DNA from: Prorocentrum cordatum
Taxonomy: Eukaryota > Sar > Dinophyceae > Prorocentrales > Prorocentraceae
DNA length: 64,000 nucleotides
Assembly (NCBI GenBank): GCA_963575745.1
Contig: CAUYUJ010020756.1
Span: forward strand, 47,501-111,500
Reading direction: 5' to 3'
A program made the translations under genes and the position numbers. Below the pieces are notes generated by a model, which had not been told where the DNA came from, ran no database searches, and worked only from the letters and a program-made list of their open reading frames with translations. Positions 1-9,834 of the stretch are shown here, in pieces. Position 1 is the stretch's first letter. Each line of letters begins with the position of its first letter.

Positions 1-60
1 CGACTACTACTACTGCTACTATTGCTGCTGCTACTACTACTCTTACTTAGTACTTCTACC
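1..60. repeat. (CTA/CTG)n microsatellite
   Basis: Imperfect CTA/CTG triplets run from the window edge to about position 45, then decay. The tract may continue outside the window. Confidence 0.85.
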
Positions 61-474
61 GCTCAGTCGCGGACGGGAACTAAATAATGTTCGGAGTTCA
101 ATGCTAGAGATAACGCTCTGTCCAGGCGGGGCAACACCTCGGGGTGGACCACCCCCTGGGACGGCCGGCGAACATCAATCTCTCACTGGGGACTGCAATA
201 GGAATCGTGCAGGAGGGGCGGTGAGGAGGAAAGAGAAAAGGACGAGGGGGAGCAGGAGGAAGAAGAACGATAGACGACCCCATGACTTGCGGAAGGAAGG
301 AAAACGGACGAGTAATTACTGGCGGTGGAAGGGGGGGAACACAAATTATCTATTTGCTGCGGCTTGATGCGGTGCTAGACCCCTGAATTTCGACGAGAAC
401 CGACGACCATGCTCGAAGGCGTCGAACTTCGACTCCCGCGACGCTGCCCCTCACTTTCGATTTACAAGGGAAAG
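61..474. other. Non-coding stretch, nothing recognised
   Basis: No protein-like reading frame or repeat family that I recognise. The short open frames here have biased, arginine/glycine-rich translations typical of GC-rich non-coding DNA. Confidence 0.5.
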
Positions 475-615
475 ACTCGGCCATGCGAAACTCGGCCATG
501 CTGAACTCGGCCAGGCTGAACTCGTCCCAGGTCGAGCTCCACTTTGCCGAGTTCAGCCTGGCCGGGATATGCATGGCCGACTTTCGCCTGGTCGAATTTT
601 GCCTGGCTGAGCTTC
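475..615. repeat. Short minisatellite with internal hairpin
   Basis: The motif CTCGGCCATGCTGAACTCGG and close variants recur at roughly 17-18 bp spacing. Positions 508-524 are the reverse complement of 548-564, so the block can form a 17-bp stem with a 23-nt loop. No coding function is suggested. Confidence 0.7.
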
Positions 616-655
616 GTTGCCGCGCCTTTTGAGGTGGACAAACATACTGCACAAA

Positions 656-765
656 CATAAACTGTTGGAGGTCCGCGCAAAGCCCGACAAGGGCGGCGAT
701 GGAGGCGCCGCCAGTGGGGCCCAGCGTCGATCCAAGAAATCCGCGCGGAGCTCCAACAATTTATG
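656..765. mobile_element. Foldback MITE family A, copy 1
   Basis: A short foldback element. The left arm CATAAACTGTTGGAG (656-670) pairs with CTCCAACAATTTATG (751-765), each next to a CCGCGC block. The same arm pattern recurs at 11740, 26918, 48131 and 55861. It has no coding capacity. A non-autonomous TIR/foldback element is inferred from structure and copy number only. Confidence 0.7.
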
Positions 766-1197
766 CGAACGCAGCTGCTTCTTCTTCGTCTGTCTTTCCG
801 ATAAGTAATCCCCCCAAGAAAGACCCTCGACCTTTGGAAGGGGACCTGAGTCAGGAGGGCCAGGAACACCAGGGACGGAGGTCTTTTCTGCAGATGTATC
901 CTAAGAAACCGCCCGAATTTATGATCCCTCATGCGAAGGCGGGGACCTCACTGAGGCTACGTCTTCATCGTGTCCTCAGGGTTGGGAATTCTCTTGCTCT
1001 CGAAGACACACGGTACCCATACCGCAACTCACCAGACCTCTCCGGGATGCGTTTTGGCCAGAATTTCCAAGCGAATCCGGCGGTGGCGACGAGGGCCTCC
1101 CTGGAGGCCCAAAAGGCGAAAACGAGCCGAGGCCGAAGGCCAGCCAAAACGGCCCCGAACAAAGCGCTCTTCCATCATGAATTCGATCTAGCCTCCC
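766..1197. other. Non-coding stretch upstream of LINE-1
   Basis: No recognisable gene. It probably contains the 5' end of LINE-1, but I could not place the boundary and found no spliced-leader relic here. Nothing else stands out. Confidence 0.45.
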
Positions 1198-1311
1198 GTG
1201 GCTCAAAATGGGTCTAGAAGGGACCTGCAGAAAGCATGCTACCAATTACACTCCGACACTCCGACATTCTGTAACACTTTGACTCCATTCCTACACCTCA
1301 ACTCTACACCC

Positions 1312-2586
1312 ATGCCTTCTTCTGGTACCCCAGTCGAGCAGCTTTTCAACGTGGAGAAGCACAATATCGCTTCGCCGTTCTCGTCTAAATCGCCGGTTAC
1401 ACCTGCCGCAAAAGCTGCTCGTGTCACCAGCCCGCTGAATGAGATGGACGGGTTGGACGCTGAACTGCCTGAAGCAACAGGACCACCACAACCAGCAGGG
1501 GAAGCAGGACTTGCTAGCGACGATCCCCCACACGTTCGTCAGCAGCAGTTCGAACAGGACATTGTGGCCGCTACTGGCAGGGATGGACAAGATGAAGGCA
1601 AAGGAAAATATACAGATGGTCCTTTGACTTTGTCCGCGATTGGCACGCTTATAGCTGAACACATACGACCCATCCAACAAAATACTGCGGCTATTTAACT
1701 TCATGGAGACTCCCGTCGGGACCTGCAAGCAGCTACAGAACCACTCTACGCCTCAATTGAAGAAGTAACTACGAAAGTCGAGCACGAGATCGAGGATGCC
1801 CAAATACATGTTACCAATTTGGAGAGCAGCATGAACGAGCGCATCGACAAAATCACACAAGACTTGGATCATATAGCACGGCTTACTCCGCGATCGGCGT
1901 CTTGGACATCACACAATCCTGGAGATCAACACCACTACAATGGCAATCGCGCAGGTTCGGCAGCATCAGCCTCTTCACGTAACACGGCTGATCATGATCA
2001 CTACTACGGGAAGCGCGCGGTCACAGCGGTGATTGAGAATTTGAAAGGCCTTGAATCTGAAGATGCCACTGCCGCTTATATTCGAACCGAATTGGACAAC
2101 ATAGGCGGACCAATTTCTGCAAAGATAGATTCGAAAGGCGTGTTCGATGACATCTTGTTCGCCGAACTCCAAACGATGGTCGACACGGACACGGCGGTAG
2201 CGCAACTACGCAATGCTAAACTTCAACGGGGTGCGCATACATTATGGTGTACACAAGACCGGGAACCGGCCATGAGGGCCGCGCGCAATCCGTGCCTTGG
2301 GTTGAAATACGTATCAAAGCAAGACATGAATATCACATACAACATCAACCTTTCCGATAAAGCACCATATACGGTTGAAGTGGGTGGGCACTTAGCGCTT
2401 GCAGTAAGTACTTTTGGTGCTGCCAATGAACGTATCTGGGAAAAGGATTGGGCCTGATGGGCTGACCTACAACACAACCCCAAGCTTTTAGACTTGTTGA
2501 AGAAATGCGACGCTTCACTAGAGAGGGCGTCCATGGGGATGAAAGGTGGACCCAAAGTAACATCGAAAGGAAGCACTGGCAATTAG
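1312..2586 (+). pseudogene. LINE-1 ORF1 protein, two in-frame stops
   Basis: Frame +1 stays protein-like from an ATG at 1312 to TAG at 2584-2586, broken by TAA at 1696-1698 and TGA at 2455-2457; the latter sits between two tryptophan-alanine pairs and looks like a TGG-to-TGA change. The N-terminal third is Pro/Ala/Thr-rich. The middle (about 1750-1880) is a short coiled-coil-like stretch (NLESSMNERIDKITQDLDHI). The C-terminal half holds AVIENLKGLESEDATAAYI followed by LWCTQDREPAMRAARNP, a motif shared with the ORF1 of LINE-2. ORF1 proteins bind element RNA as a chaperone; that role is inferred from position and layout. An open GTG at 1198 extends the frame, but the ATG at 1312 is the better start. 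Confidence 0.7.
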
Positions 2587-3351
2587 AACATATGGCGGGC
2601 ACGCGAGCCTCTTAGCACGAGCCCCGCTGCCAAAACGCTTTCACTTCACAGTGCACGTCAGCACCACAAGCCTTTCAAAGCGAGAGAAACACGTGCTGGT
2701 TTAGACGTGGATCCGGATTCGGACAAAGATGCCGACCTACCACTTCTAAGGGCGTGAGTGGGCATGGGCAAAGCTACCGCCCCTCCTCCGCGGCCCCTGC
2801 CACAGCAAGAACACCACCGACCACTGCGTGGACATGTTGGGGGGCAAGATCTGGGCAACACCAGTTCCAAGCTTACCAACTTGTGGTCTACATCTTCTTC
2901 GAGCTCTTTTCCTCTTCCTCCCCGACGCCTTCGCCATGAAGATCTTCACAAAGATTGTACTACTGGTCCGGTCGGCAAAACAAGAGATACTGATATGCAT
3001 AGCTCTGCTGATGCGGGCATCTCGTCCACATCATGCCTGGGCAAAGATACCAGGCCGAACCACCAACTACTGATTGCTTCCTCATCGTATTCTTCTGTTT
3101 ATCTCTGTACTCCTCTCCCGGCTTCTTCTGCATGATTTTCTTATTTGTCTTCCAGGGGGCCTCCGACCTGTCAGGCGACACAACGACCTTCTCTTTCGAC
3201 AGGCGCCGTCAAGCCACCAGTGCATCGCGGAGAGTGCTGGCACGGTCACGGACATGCCCGCGCAGACGAAGATCTACATCACCAGACCTCCCCGTTGCCA
3301 CCCTCCTCCATTCCAAGATCCGCTCCAGCAAATTGTTGCAGCCCGCTATAG
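2587..3351 (+). other. LINE-1 spacer between ORF1 and ORF2
   Basis: About 765 bp separate the ORF1 stop from the first endonuclease codons. Translations are Ser/Pro/His-rich low-complexity in all frames. In the ORF2 frame a TAG at 3349-3351 lies immediately upstream of the endonuclease. It may be an eroded ORF1 C-terminus (which could have held zinc knuckles, none visible) or a true untranslated spacer. Confidence 0.5.
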
Positions 3352-4605
3352 AAACAATCGTTCGGCAGCTGGAACGTGGAAGGCTTGGGCCAAAATATGG
3401 CTAAGCTGGCAGAGCTGGAACATCACATGCGCCAACACACCATTGCCGTGCTATGCATGCAGGAGCCTGGGATCACTACACACACGGAGACTTACGACAA
3501 TGACTATCTGCTTATTTTGTCTGGCACGTCACAAGCACAACAAGATGGGCGACTTTACTCTGGAGTCGGCTTCTTGATTGCACCCTGGGCCATCAAGTCG
3601 GTCATCCATTACAAGCTCATTTCGCACAGGCTCGCCATCTTGAAGCTCAAGGTTCGGGGCGGAGGGCTAAACATTATTTCTGCTTACGCCCCTCATGGAG
3701 GTTACGATTATGAGGACCGGCGCGACTTTTTCGAGCAGCTAGCAGACGCCTGCCCGGCACCGAACAATCATGTCTGCAGTGTTGTTCTTGGTGAGCTCAA
3801 TGCTCGACTTTTTGATCGCGAGCCTGGCGACGAGGACATCATAGGGGACCACATGTTTCGAAGCACGTGGCCAAGAAGAACAACATATCTGAACAGGGAG
3901 CTTCTTTTGGAAACTTGCAGAGCAATTGGAAGCGCCATCGCAAGTACTTTCTTCGAGCACCCCCTGGAAGAGTTAGTAACGTACTGTGGGTCAGAAATCG
4001 ACAAAACCAGTCCTGTGGGGGAGGGTTTCGCTCAAATCGATCATTGCCTCACGGACGACAACACAATCAACAGGATAGCGGACATTTGGGCAAACCGGTC
4101 AAGCTCATTGGCCTCGCGGCATTTCTTACTACGTATGCTCATCGACCTGGAATTCGACAACACGCCCACACTCGGCCAAGGAAGAACTATTGCAAACAGA
4201 TGCTGGTCAATGACAAACATCTGGCTGAAGCGTACAGTCGCCGGTTCTGCGAAGCCACCCACCAACGCATTCACAGAGGCGCTGAACTTGGACTCGCACG
4301 CTAACTACATCAAACATACCATGGAACATGCAACTGAAATACTTCAACCAGCTGGGCGGGAACCGCGACGACCATGGATCTCGATACGTACGCTCGGTCT
4401 ACTGAATCAACGAGATCATGCTCAAAGGCAGGGCAATCTGGCAGAACAGAAGAAGCTGAACAAGTGCATCAAAGCGTCGGTGCAGAAAGGTAAGCGTGAT
4501 TGGTTGGATACCGAACTGGCCGGAGGCCACTGGAAAGCAGTGCGTGCGTTACACCAACAAAAATACCGAAACGACCAATTCAAATTCAATATGAATTTGG
4601 GCAAG
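3352..4605 (+). pseudogene. LINE-1 ORF2, endonuclease and linker part
   Basis: An exonuclease-endonuclease-phosphatase (APE-like) domain that nicks target DNA. The signature order is visible: SFGSWNVEGLG at the N-terminus, IAVLCMQEPGI (Mg-binding Glu), NIISAYAPHGG, VVLGELNARL (family consensus GDxN, here GELN), and IDHCLT near residue 218. The expected C-terminal SDH is not clear (ASRHF), so the active site is probably damaged. A basic linker with HAQRQGNLAEQKKLNKCIKA follows. The first TAG-free codon is 3352; no good ATG precedes the domain. The correct frame shifts near 4600, where the text moves from frame +1 (NDQFKFNMNLGK) to frame +3 (EFGQVVESTKRADTLADSFE). Confidence 0.8.
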
Positions 4606-6257
4606 TCGTGGAGAGCACCAAGCGGGCTGACACTCTCGCGGATTCATTCGAACAAGTGCAGTGGGAACTTACTTATGCAACCCTTTCACTCAAGGAACAC
4701 AACGACATGGGGGAGACACTGCCAATCTACTCCGGCACTTTCGGAATGCAGGAGCTTCAGGATGCACAGCGGGCTTTAGGTAGGGGGAAAACTGCAGGCG
4801 TAGACGATGTACCCCCAGAGCTTTGGCAAAAATTGGCACGATCTCCGGAAGCAGGCAAAGAATTGTTGAAATTCTTTCAGAGGTGCTGGGACGAAACATA
4901 TATCCCTCATGACTGCCATACATCAATCATCGCACTTTTACATAAGAAGGGCGACGCTAGTTTGCCAGATAACTACAGGACGATTTCTTTATTGACGATT
5001 GGGTATAAGCTCCTTGCTTGGATGCTGCAAAGCCGTAATGGAGGCGCCGAGAAAAGAATACGACCCAACCAGTTCGGATTTCGTCCTGGCAGAGGCACGG
5101 CCCAGGCCATTAGCATCGCTCGGCGGATGTTCGAAGCAGCGCAGACAGCGCAGGCACCTGGTTTGATTGCAATGTTGGACTGGTCCAAGGCGTTTGATCG
5201 GGTAAAACATGATGCATTTTTGGACGCTCTTCGAAGATTTGGCCTACCTGTGGACATGCTGGATATGGTGGCAGCGATTTGCAAATGTAGACATGTCAGA
5301 TTAAAAGACCCAGCTTTGAATTCAAGCCTGCGGAAACAACAAGCAGCAGGAATTGCCGAAGGCTGTCCTCTTTCGCCTTACCTGTTCATTTTCGTGCAAA
5401 GCGTGATGTGTTTCGACATCCACCAGCGCATGGACGGCCTCCACGTTGACATCCAGGAGCTGGAATACGTGGTATGCCGTGACCTTCTTTACGCAGATGG
5501 TACCATGCTCATAAGCAGCGACTCCGGGAAGTTACAGACTTTACTCGACATTGTAATCGACGAAGGCAAGAGGTACGGTCTGGAATTGAATTGGGGCAAG
5601 ACTGCATGCATGAGAGTGCACAATGATGGCGTGATTGTCTCCCCCACTGGTGCGCCACTGACAGCGGTGGAGCAAACAAAATATATTGGTGGCCTGTTGA
5701 ACGTCAATTGCATAGCAAAGCCGGAAGTGACCAGGAGGATCGGTGAAACCAAATCCGCCTCTCAGAAATTCATCAGCCGCGCCAGAAACATATGACTGTA
5801 CAACGCGATCGATTTGCCAAAACTTCTGTATACTTTGGGAACGCTTTTGCTGCTGCAGGCGGACGAAGACCGTTTAGGCAGCTTCCACACGCAACGTTTA
5901 AGACGAGTTCTAAGAATTCCAAGCGCATATGTTTCACGAGTGTCTAATAAAGAAGCTTTGGAACGAGCGGGGGAACACCCACTGAGCTCCACACTTCGCT
6001 GGCGCCAAGCGGCGCTGTACAAGAAAATTGCAGCGTTACCCGGAGACGAACCTCTCAGACTTTTAACTTGCCAGCCTGGCACCGATCTGCCCAGAAGATG
6101 GGCGCACCGGCGACGCAGGGGAAGGCCTAAACAGCAGCGGGCCCCTTGCGTGTATAGTCTTCTGCCTACACATGCGCTTTACGTGCGGCGTTTCTGTTAC
6201 CCCTTCTCCTCTCCGCCCCTTTTCCCTCCTCTCGGGTCGGGCGAAAGGGGGGGATAG
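4590..6257 (+). pseudogene. LINE-1 ORF2, reverse transcriptase part
   Basis: Continues ORF2 after a frameshift. RT blocks in order: GRGKTAGVDDVPPELW, IIALLHKKGDASLPDNYRTI, IRPNQFGFRPGRGTAQAI, AMLDWSKAFDRVKHDAFLDA (block A, catalytic Asp present), GIAEGCPLSPYLFIF (block B) and LLYADGTMLIS (block C). Block C has lost its second aspartate (YADG for YADD), which should abolish polymerisation. A TGA at 5793-5795 interrupts the frame between ARNI and LYNAIDLPKLLYT; it plausibly replaces TGG. The frame then runs to 6257 with the usual post-RT tail, including RRWAHRRRRGRPKQQ. Last residues after about 6150 may be read-through. Confidence 0.85.
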
Positions 6258-6430
6258 CAAAGGGGGGGTTTGAGAATCAGCTCGCGTAGCTGATTTTCCT
6301 GGCGCCTCCCGGCGCCGGAGACGGCTATGTATCGAGCAATGGGCCCCTCGGTGAGGCCGAAACCAGCTGCATGCAGCAGATTTCGTAACCCCCCCTTTCC
6401 CAATCCCCCCCTTTCGTTCGGCCCGATCCT
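6235..6430. repeat. G/C-tract foldback at the LINE-1 3' side
   Basis: The left arm GGGTCGGGCGAAAGGGGGGG, then GATAGCAAAGGGGGGGTTT, is matched in reverse complement by AACCCCCCCTTTCCCAAT and CCCCCCCTTTCGTTCGGCCC near 6387-6430. Arms are about 40 bp and the loop about 115 bp, with smaller palindromes inside (AGCTCGCGTAGCT, GGCGCCTCCCGGCGCC). It could be the LINE 3' UTR structure or a separate foldback element. Confidence 0.65.
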
Positions 6431-6859
6431 CGCCCGCTCCCCTCCTCCACCTCCCCCCGCGTGGCGCCGATACGTTTGCAGGTGAATTCGTATCGTTCTC
6501 ACTGCCCGCATTCCTCTGCCTGGTCCGAGCCCGGGGCTATTGCTGGTGTCTTTCCGGTCACGCGCACAACTTCTCGTTCTGTCCATGCGCCGTCTGTGCG
6601 CCAGGCTTGCCTGAAGGACTGACCTCCCCTCTCGTCCGACCCGGACGATCCTCTTCAATGATCCGAGGAGGCGGCCGCGGTCGGCTGGCTGCGTCTCGGT
6701 GGGCGCATGAGACGCCGGGCCCCTCCCTGGCGGCGTGCCGCGGCTGCACGAGGGCCGCTTCGCGAGCGGCCGGCGTCGCGCTGCGCTCCTCGAGCGGGGC
6801 GGCGCGCTCGCGGCCCGGCCAAGAGGGGGTCTGCCGCAGCGCTGCTGCGAGGGACGCGG

Positions 6860-6972
6860 CTGAGGGCAGCGTTCGGGGGAGGGAGGAGGAGGGAGGAGGA
6901 GGAAGGAGGGAGGAGGAGGGAGGGGAGGAGGAGGAGGAGCAGGGAGGAGGAGGAGGAGGGAGGAGGGAGGAC
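6860..6972 (+). repeat. (GGA)n imperfect microsatellite
   Basis: Purine-only GGAGGAGGGA repeats with few interruptions. Confidence 0.85.
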
Positions 6973-7019
6973 CTCCGGGGTCCAGCCCGGGGGGGTGGGA
7001 GCATCGACTTGAGCGACGA

Positions 7020-7340
7020 AGAGAGCTGGCATAGCGACCTTCTGCCCCCCAAGCCAGTCCCTCCGCGTGGGGGGCCAGCTTGGGGGGTTTGGGGGGGGGC
7101 CGCCCCCCTAAGCTGGTCTCCCCCATGGGGGGGGGGACCAGCTTGGGGGGCGACCTCATGCCCCCCGAGCGAGGGGACCGACGAAGAGAACGGGGGCTTA
7201 CGCTCGATGGCATAGCGACCTCATGCCGCGGCTTACGCGGGCGGCCAGCGCGGCACGCCACACTGAAAACCTTCCGCGGGCAGCTTACGCGCCAAGGGCG
7301 TTGCGTGCAACCTTTCGCGGGCAGCTTACGCGCCAATGTC
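7020..7340. repeat. Hairpin and short tandem repeats
   Basis: The phrase ATAGCGACC(T)TCATGCC recurs at about 7031, 7150 and 7212. Positions 7101-7152 form a near-perfect hairpin (CGCCCCCCTAAGCTGGTC pairing with GACCAGCTTGGGGGGCG). A roughly 39-bp unit containing CGCGGGCAGCTTACGCGCCA is repeated at 7269 and 7308. No gene is suggested. Confidence 0.65.
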
Positions 7341-7489
7341 GGTGGAGACGGCCACCTTTTTGTTGCGTCGCTCACCTGGGGTTGGCGACGCGGCCACATG
7401 CTCCCGCAGAGCGAAGCCGAACGCTCGTGGGCAGGGTGGGCCACCGGCTCCCGTCGGCAATCACAGGTGCGATTGGGGGGCCGCTGCCT

Positions 7490-7800
7490 CCTCGTCGTCC
7501 TCCTGCTCCTCCTCCCCCTCCTCCTCCTCCTCCTCCTCCTCCTCCTCCTCCTCCTCCTCCTCCCCACCTCACGCTCCTCCGCCCTCCTCCCTCTCTCCTC
7601 CTCCTCCTCCTCCTCCTCCTCCTCCTCCTCCTCCTCCTCCTCCTCCTCCTCCTCTCCTCCTCCTCTCTCTTCCTCCTCCTGCTCCTCCCTCCTCCTGTTC
7701 CTCCTGCTCCTGCTCCTCTCCTCCTCCTCCTCCTCCTCCTCCTCCTCCTCCTCCTCCTCCTCCTCCTCCTCCTCCTCCTCCTCCTCCTCCTCCTCCCCCC
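7490..7800 (+). repeat. Long (CTC)n polypyrimidine microsatellite
   Basis: About 300 bp of almost pure CTC triplets on the plus strand (GAG on the minus). It creates long open frames of poly-Ser/Leu/Pro or poly-Glu on both strands; these are not genes. Confidence 0.95.
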
Positions 7801-8101
7801 TGATCATTGTCTCTGAAACTGGGGGGGCAAATAACTGCTCCACTGGACGGAAGGCTGCTCCCATGGACCGCTCCCGGGAGCATCACGTCGAGAATCTCGA
7901 GGCGAACATATATCACCGTCGTGGGGCCCCGGGGCAATCTGGACCCGGGAAGCTGGGGCCGCGCATTGAAAACATCATCAACCTGAGGGGGCCGAACGGT
8001 CTTAGTCCATCCCTGGGTACGTGGGTGAAGTGTGAGTCCGCGGCTCGGATTTTGCATGGTTTTCCGTTGTGATTGACTGATTTCGAAAGAACAACTGTTA
8101 T
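7801..8101. other. Non-coding stretch, nothing recognised
   Basis: No repeat family or protein-like frame seen between the CTC tract and the composite repeat. Confidence 0.5.
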
Positions 8102-8430
8102 GGTTGATCCAACCTCTCCGGTGCCTAACATGTTTTTAATCAAAATTGCCCTACTGGGGCTCGAACCAGTATTTTTACAAGAGAGCGTATTCAGACTCAG
8201 ACTGGCCCCCTGGCCCCCCGAACTGCAACAACAACGGCTCCCGCCTGATACCCCCTCAGAATTTATTCAAAAACGCACCCTTGCACGTGATTGCACCAAT
8301 TAGCTAGGAATCGTTCATACGCCGCGCCCTCGAAACTCAGGAATCACGCTCTCGCTCTGGCTTTCCTCACGATTTACCTGGGAATCGCGCTCTCGCTCGA
8401 GATTTCTTCGCGATTCATGTGCAGCTGACG
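8102..8430 (+). mobile_element. Composite repeat C, copy 1: tRNA-like head plus 41-bp-type tail
   Basis: The head (8102-8244) runs from GTTGATCC to CAACAACGGCTCCCGCC and is shared with copies at 9181 and, inverted, 62684. On the minus strand 8157-8167 reads GGTTCGAGCCC, a perfect tRNA B-box, flanked by ACTGG/CCAGT like a T-arm, so the head may be tRNA-derived (SINE-like). The tail holds degenerate copies of a unit built on GCTC(T/C)CGC..GAGACTTCCTCGC. The tRNA origin is tentative; the shared head-tail structure is directly visible. Confidence 0.6.
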
Positions 8431-8581
8431 CTTCAACGATCCGCCCGCTCGACCCCCCTGTCTGGACCCGCCCGCCAGACTCGCCCGCAAATGGCCGCCC
8501 GCCCGGCCTGCCAGTCTGTTTCTGCCACTTGTTTCTCTGCTCCTACCCCCTCTCCTCCGAATCTCTCTCTAGTTCGCAGAT

Positions 8582-8731
8582 GGCATCTATACACCACCAC
8601 CGTGCCAAGGCAGGGCCATCCTGGGCCCCAGGATGGTGTATACGCCCTCCTGGCCGGGGCCAAGAGGGTCTATACACCATCCTGGGGCCCAGAATGGCCC
8701 TGGCCTGGCACGGTGGTGGTGTATAGATGCC
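8582..8731. mobile_element. Hairpin element family B, copy 1
   Basis: An almost perfect 150-bp foldback: GGCATCTATACACCACCACC at the left end is mirrored at the right end, with about 74-bp arms, only a few mismatches and a loop of a few bases. A diverged second copy lies at 30388-30541. It is too long and too symmetrical for a rho-type terminator. It could be a MITE or a hairpin RNA source; only the structure is certain. Confidence 0.75.
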
Positions 8732-9180
8732 TTCGTCGGATCTAGTGCTCCATCCTTTTCTTCTCCCCGTTGTCCCTGCTCTCCTCCCATCCCCCGTTCT
8801 AGGGGCCGCGCCAGGTGCACACAGCAAGCAGGGAAGATCTGCCGCCTCGCGGGGTGCATCTGCATAACCCAAGACGAAGACTGGCCATCGCTCGGACGTC
8901 CATTCCCTGTGTTTTTGTCGGTTTCGTGCGTGTTTTTTCGCCAAATGATCAAGGATGCTCCTCGATGGTCCTCGCTGAAGGAAAAATGCACACGTCCGAG
9001 CGGGGCCTAGAAGAGGGTGGGTATCGAGGCTGTGGGATATACATGTAGCGGCACGCGAGCAGGTAATAATCATCCATGATGGGAGCCGTCCGTGATGGGA
9101 GTAAGGCATCCGATTGCTCCCATCATCCCACCGCCAGGGCGCGTCGCCGGCTTTGGAACGCGAACACCTAAACATTATCA
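8732..9180. other. Non-coding stretch, nothing recognised
   Basis: Frames are open in places, but the translations are not protein-like and I recognise no repeat. Confidence 0.5.
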
Positions 9181-9505
9181 TTGTTGATCCCTTGTCTGGT
9201 GCCCGTTATGTTTTTCAATTCGAGTGCTCCTCTCGGGGCTCGCACCTGAATTTTACACAGGAAATGTTGCGCGTCAAATTGGGCCCCTGGGCCCGTTTTC
9301 AACGACAACGGCTCCCGCCGTAAACTTCCTCACAAGTTACTCCAAAATCCAGCTCTCGCGCGGGACTTCCTCGTAACGTATGCAGGAATCGCGCTCTCGC
9401 GTGGAACTTCCTCGCAATGATTCAGACGCTCTCGCTTTGGCGTTGAATCGGGCTGTCGCTCGAGACTTCCTCGCGATTTATGCACGATTTCCGCTTCAAC
9501 AGTTT
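9181..9505 (+). mobile_element. Composite repeat C, copy 2
   Basis: The head (9181-9319) starts TTGTTGATCC and ends GACAACGGCTCCCGCC, with CTCGGGGCTCGCACCTGA where copy 1 has its B-box (here decayed). The tail contains four to five degenerate units such as CGCTCTCGCGTGGAACTTCC. Same orientation as copy 1, about 1.08 kb downstream. Confidence 0.65.
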
Positions 9506-9834
9506 ACCTGCTCGACCTGGCCTCCTGGGCCCGCCTTCCTGGCCCGCCCGTTGGGGTCTACACGCCCGGCCTGCCCCTCTGAAGGATCCCCCTCGTCGGA
9601 GCTCGGAGAGATCCAAGCTACTGCGAGGGCTTCTTCCAGGGACCTCCCACCATCCGGGGGCTCCCCTTTCTCTTTTCCTCTCTCCCCTCCTTCCCCCTCC
9701 CCTCTCCGACCCGGCCCCCCTCCGTCCGTCCAGGGAGTTCCCCCGGTCGAGAATTCCCCGACCTGAACTCCTGCACATTCATGCCGGAGGAGCCCAGTCG
9801 GATTCCAGGTTGCGACCTGCTCGGATTCCAACAT
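9506..9834. other. Non-coding stretch, pyrimidine-rich
   Basis: A CT-rich block (about 9660-9730) and nothing else recognisable. Confidence 0.45.

Larger units (their letters stand above)
1198..6260 (+). mobile_element. LINE-1: APE-type non-LTR retrotransposon, degraded
   Basis: A two-ORF LINE. ORF1 (nucleic-acid-binding type) is followed by a 0.77-kb Ser/Pro/Thr-rich spacer and then ORF2 with an AP-endonuclease-like domain, a reverse transcriptase and a basic C-terminal tail. Such elements copy their own RNA into nicked chromosomal DNA by target-primed reverse transcription. This copy is dead: there are at least two in-frame stops in ORF1, one stop and one frameshift in ORF2, and the catalytic YADD box reads YADG. 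The boundaries are estimates from the coding parts. A G/C-rich foldback (6235-6430) lies directly at its 3' side. Confidence 0.85.

Noticed and set aside
6285-6310. CGCGTAGCTGATTTTCC as a spliced-leader relic
   Set aside because: Needs an indel and several mismatches, and lies inside a palindrome that explains it better.
6197-7864. 555-codon minus-strand frame with poly-Glu
   Set aside because: Translation of the CTC and GGA tracts plus GC-rich flanks; no domain, and the other strand is equally open.
8145-8240. Functional tRNA gene on the minus strand
   Set aside because: The B-box is good but the T-loop is 8 nt, and no acceptor stem or anticodon arm could be paired. Kept only as a possible tRNA-derived repeat head.
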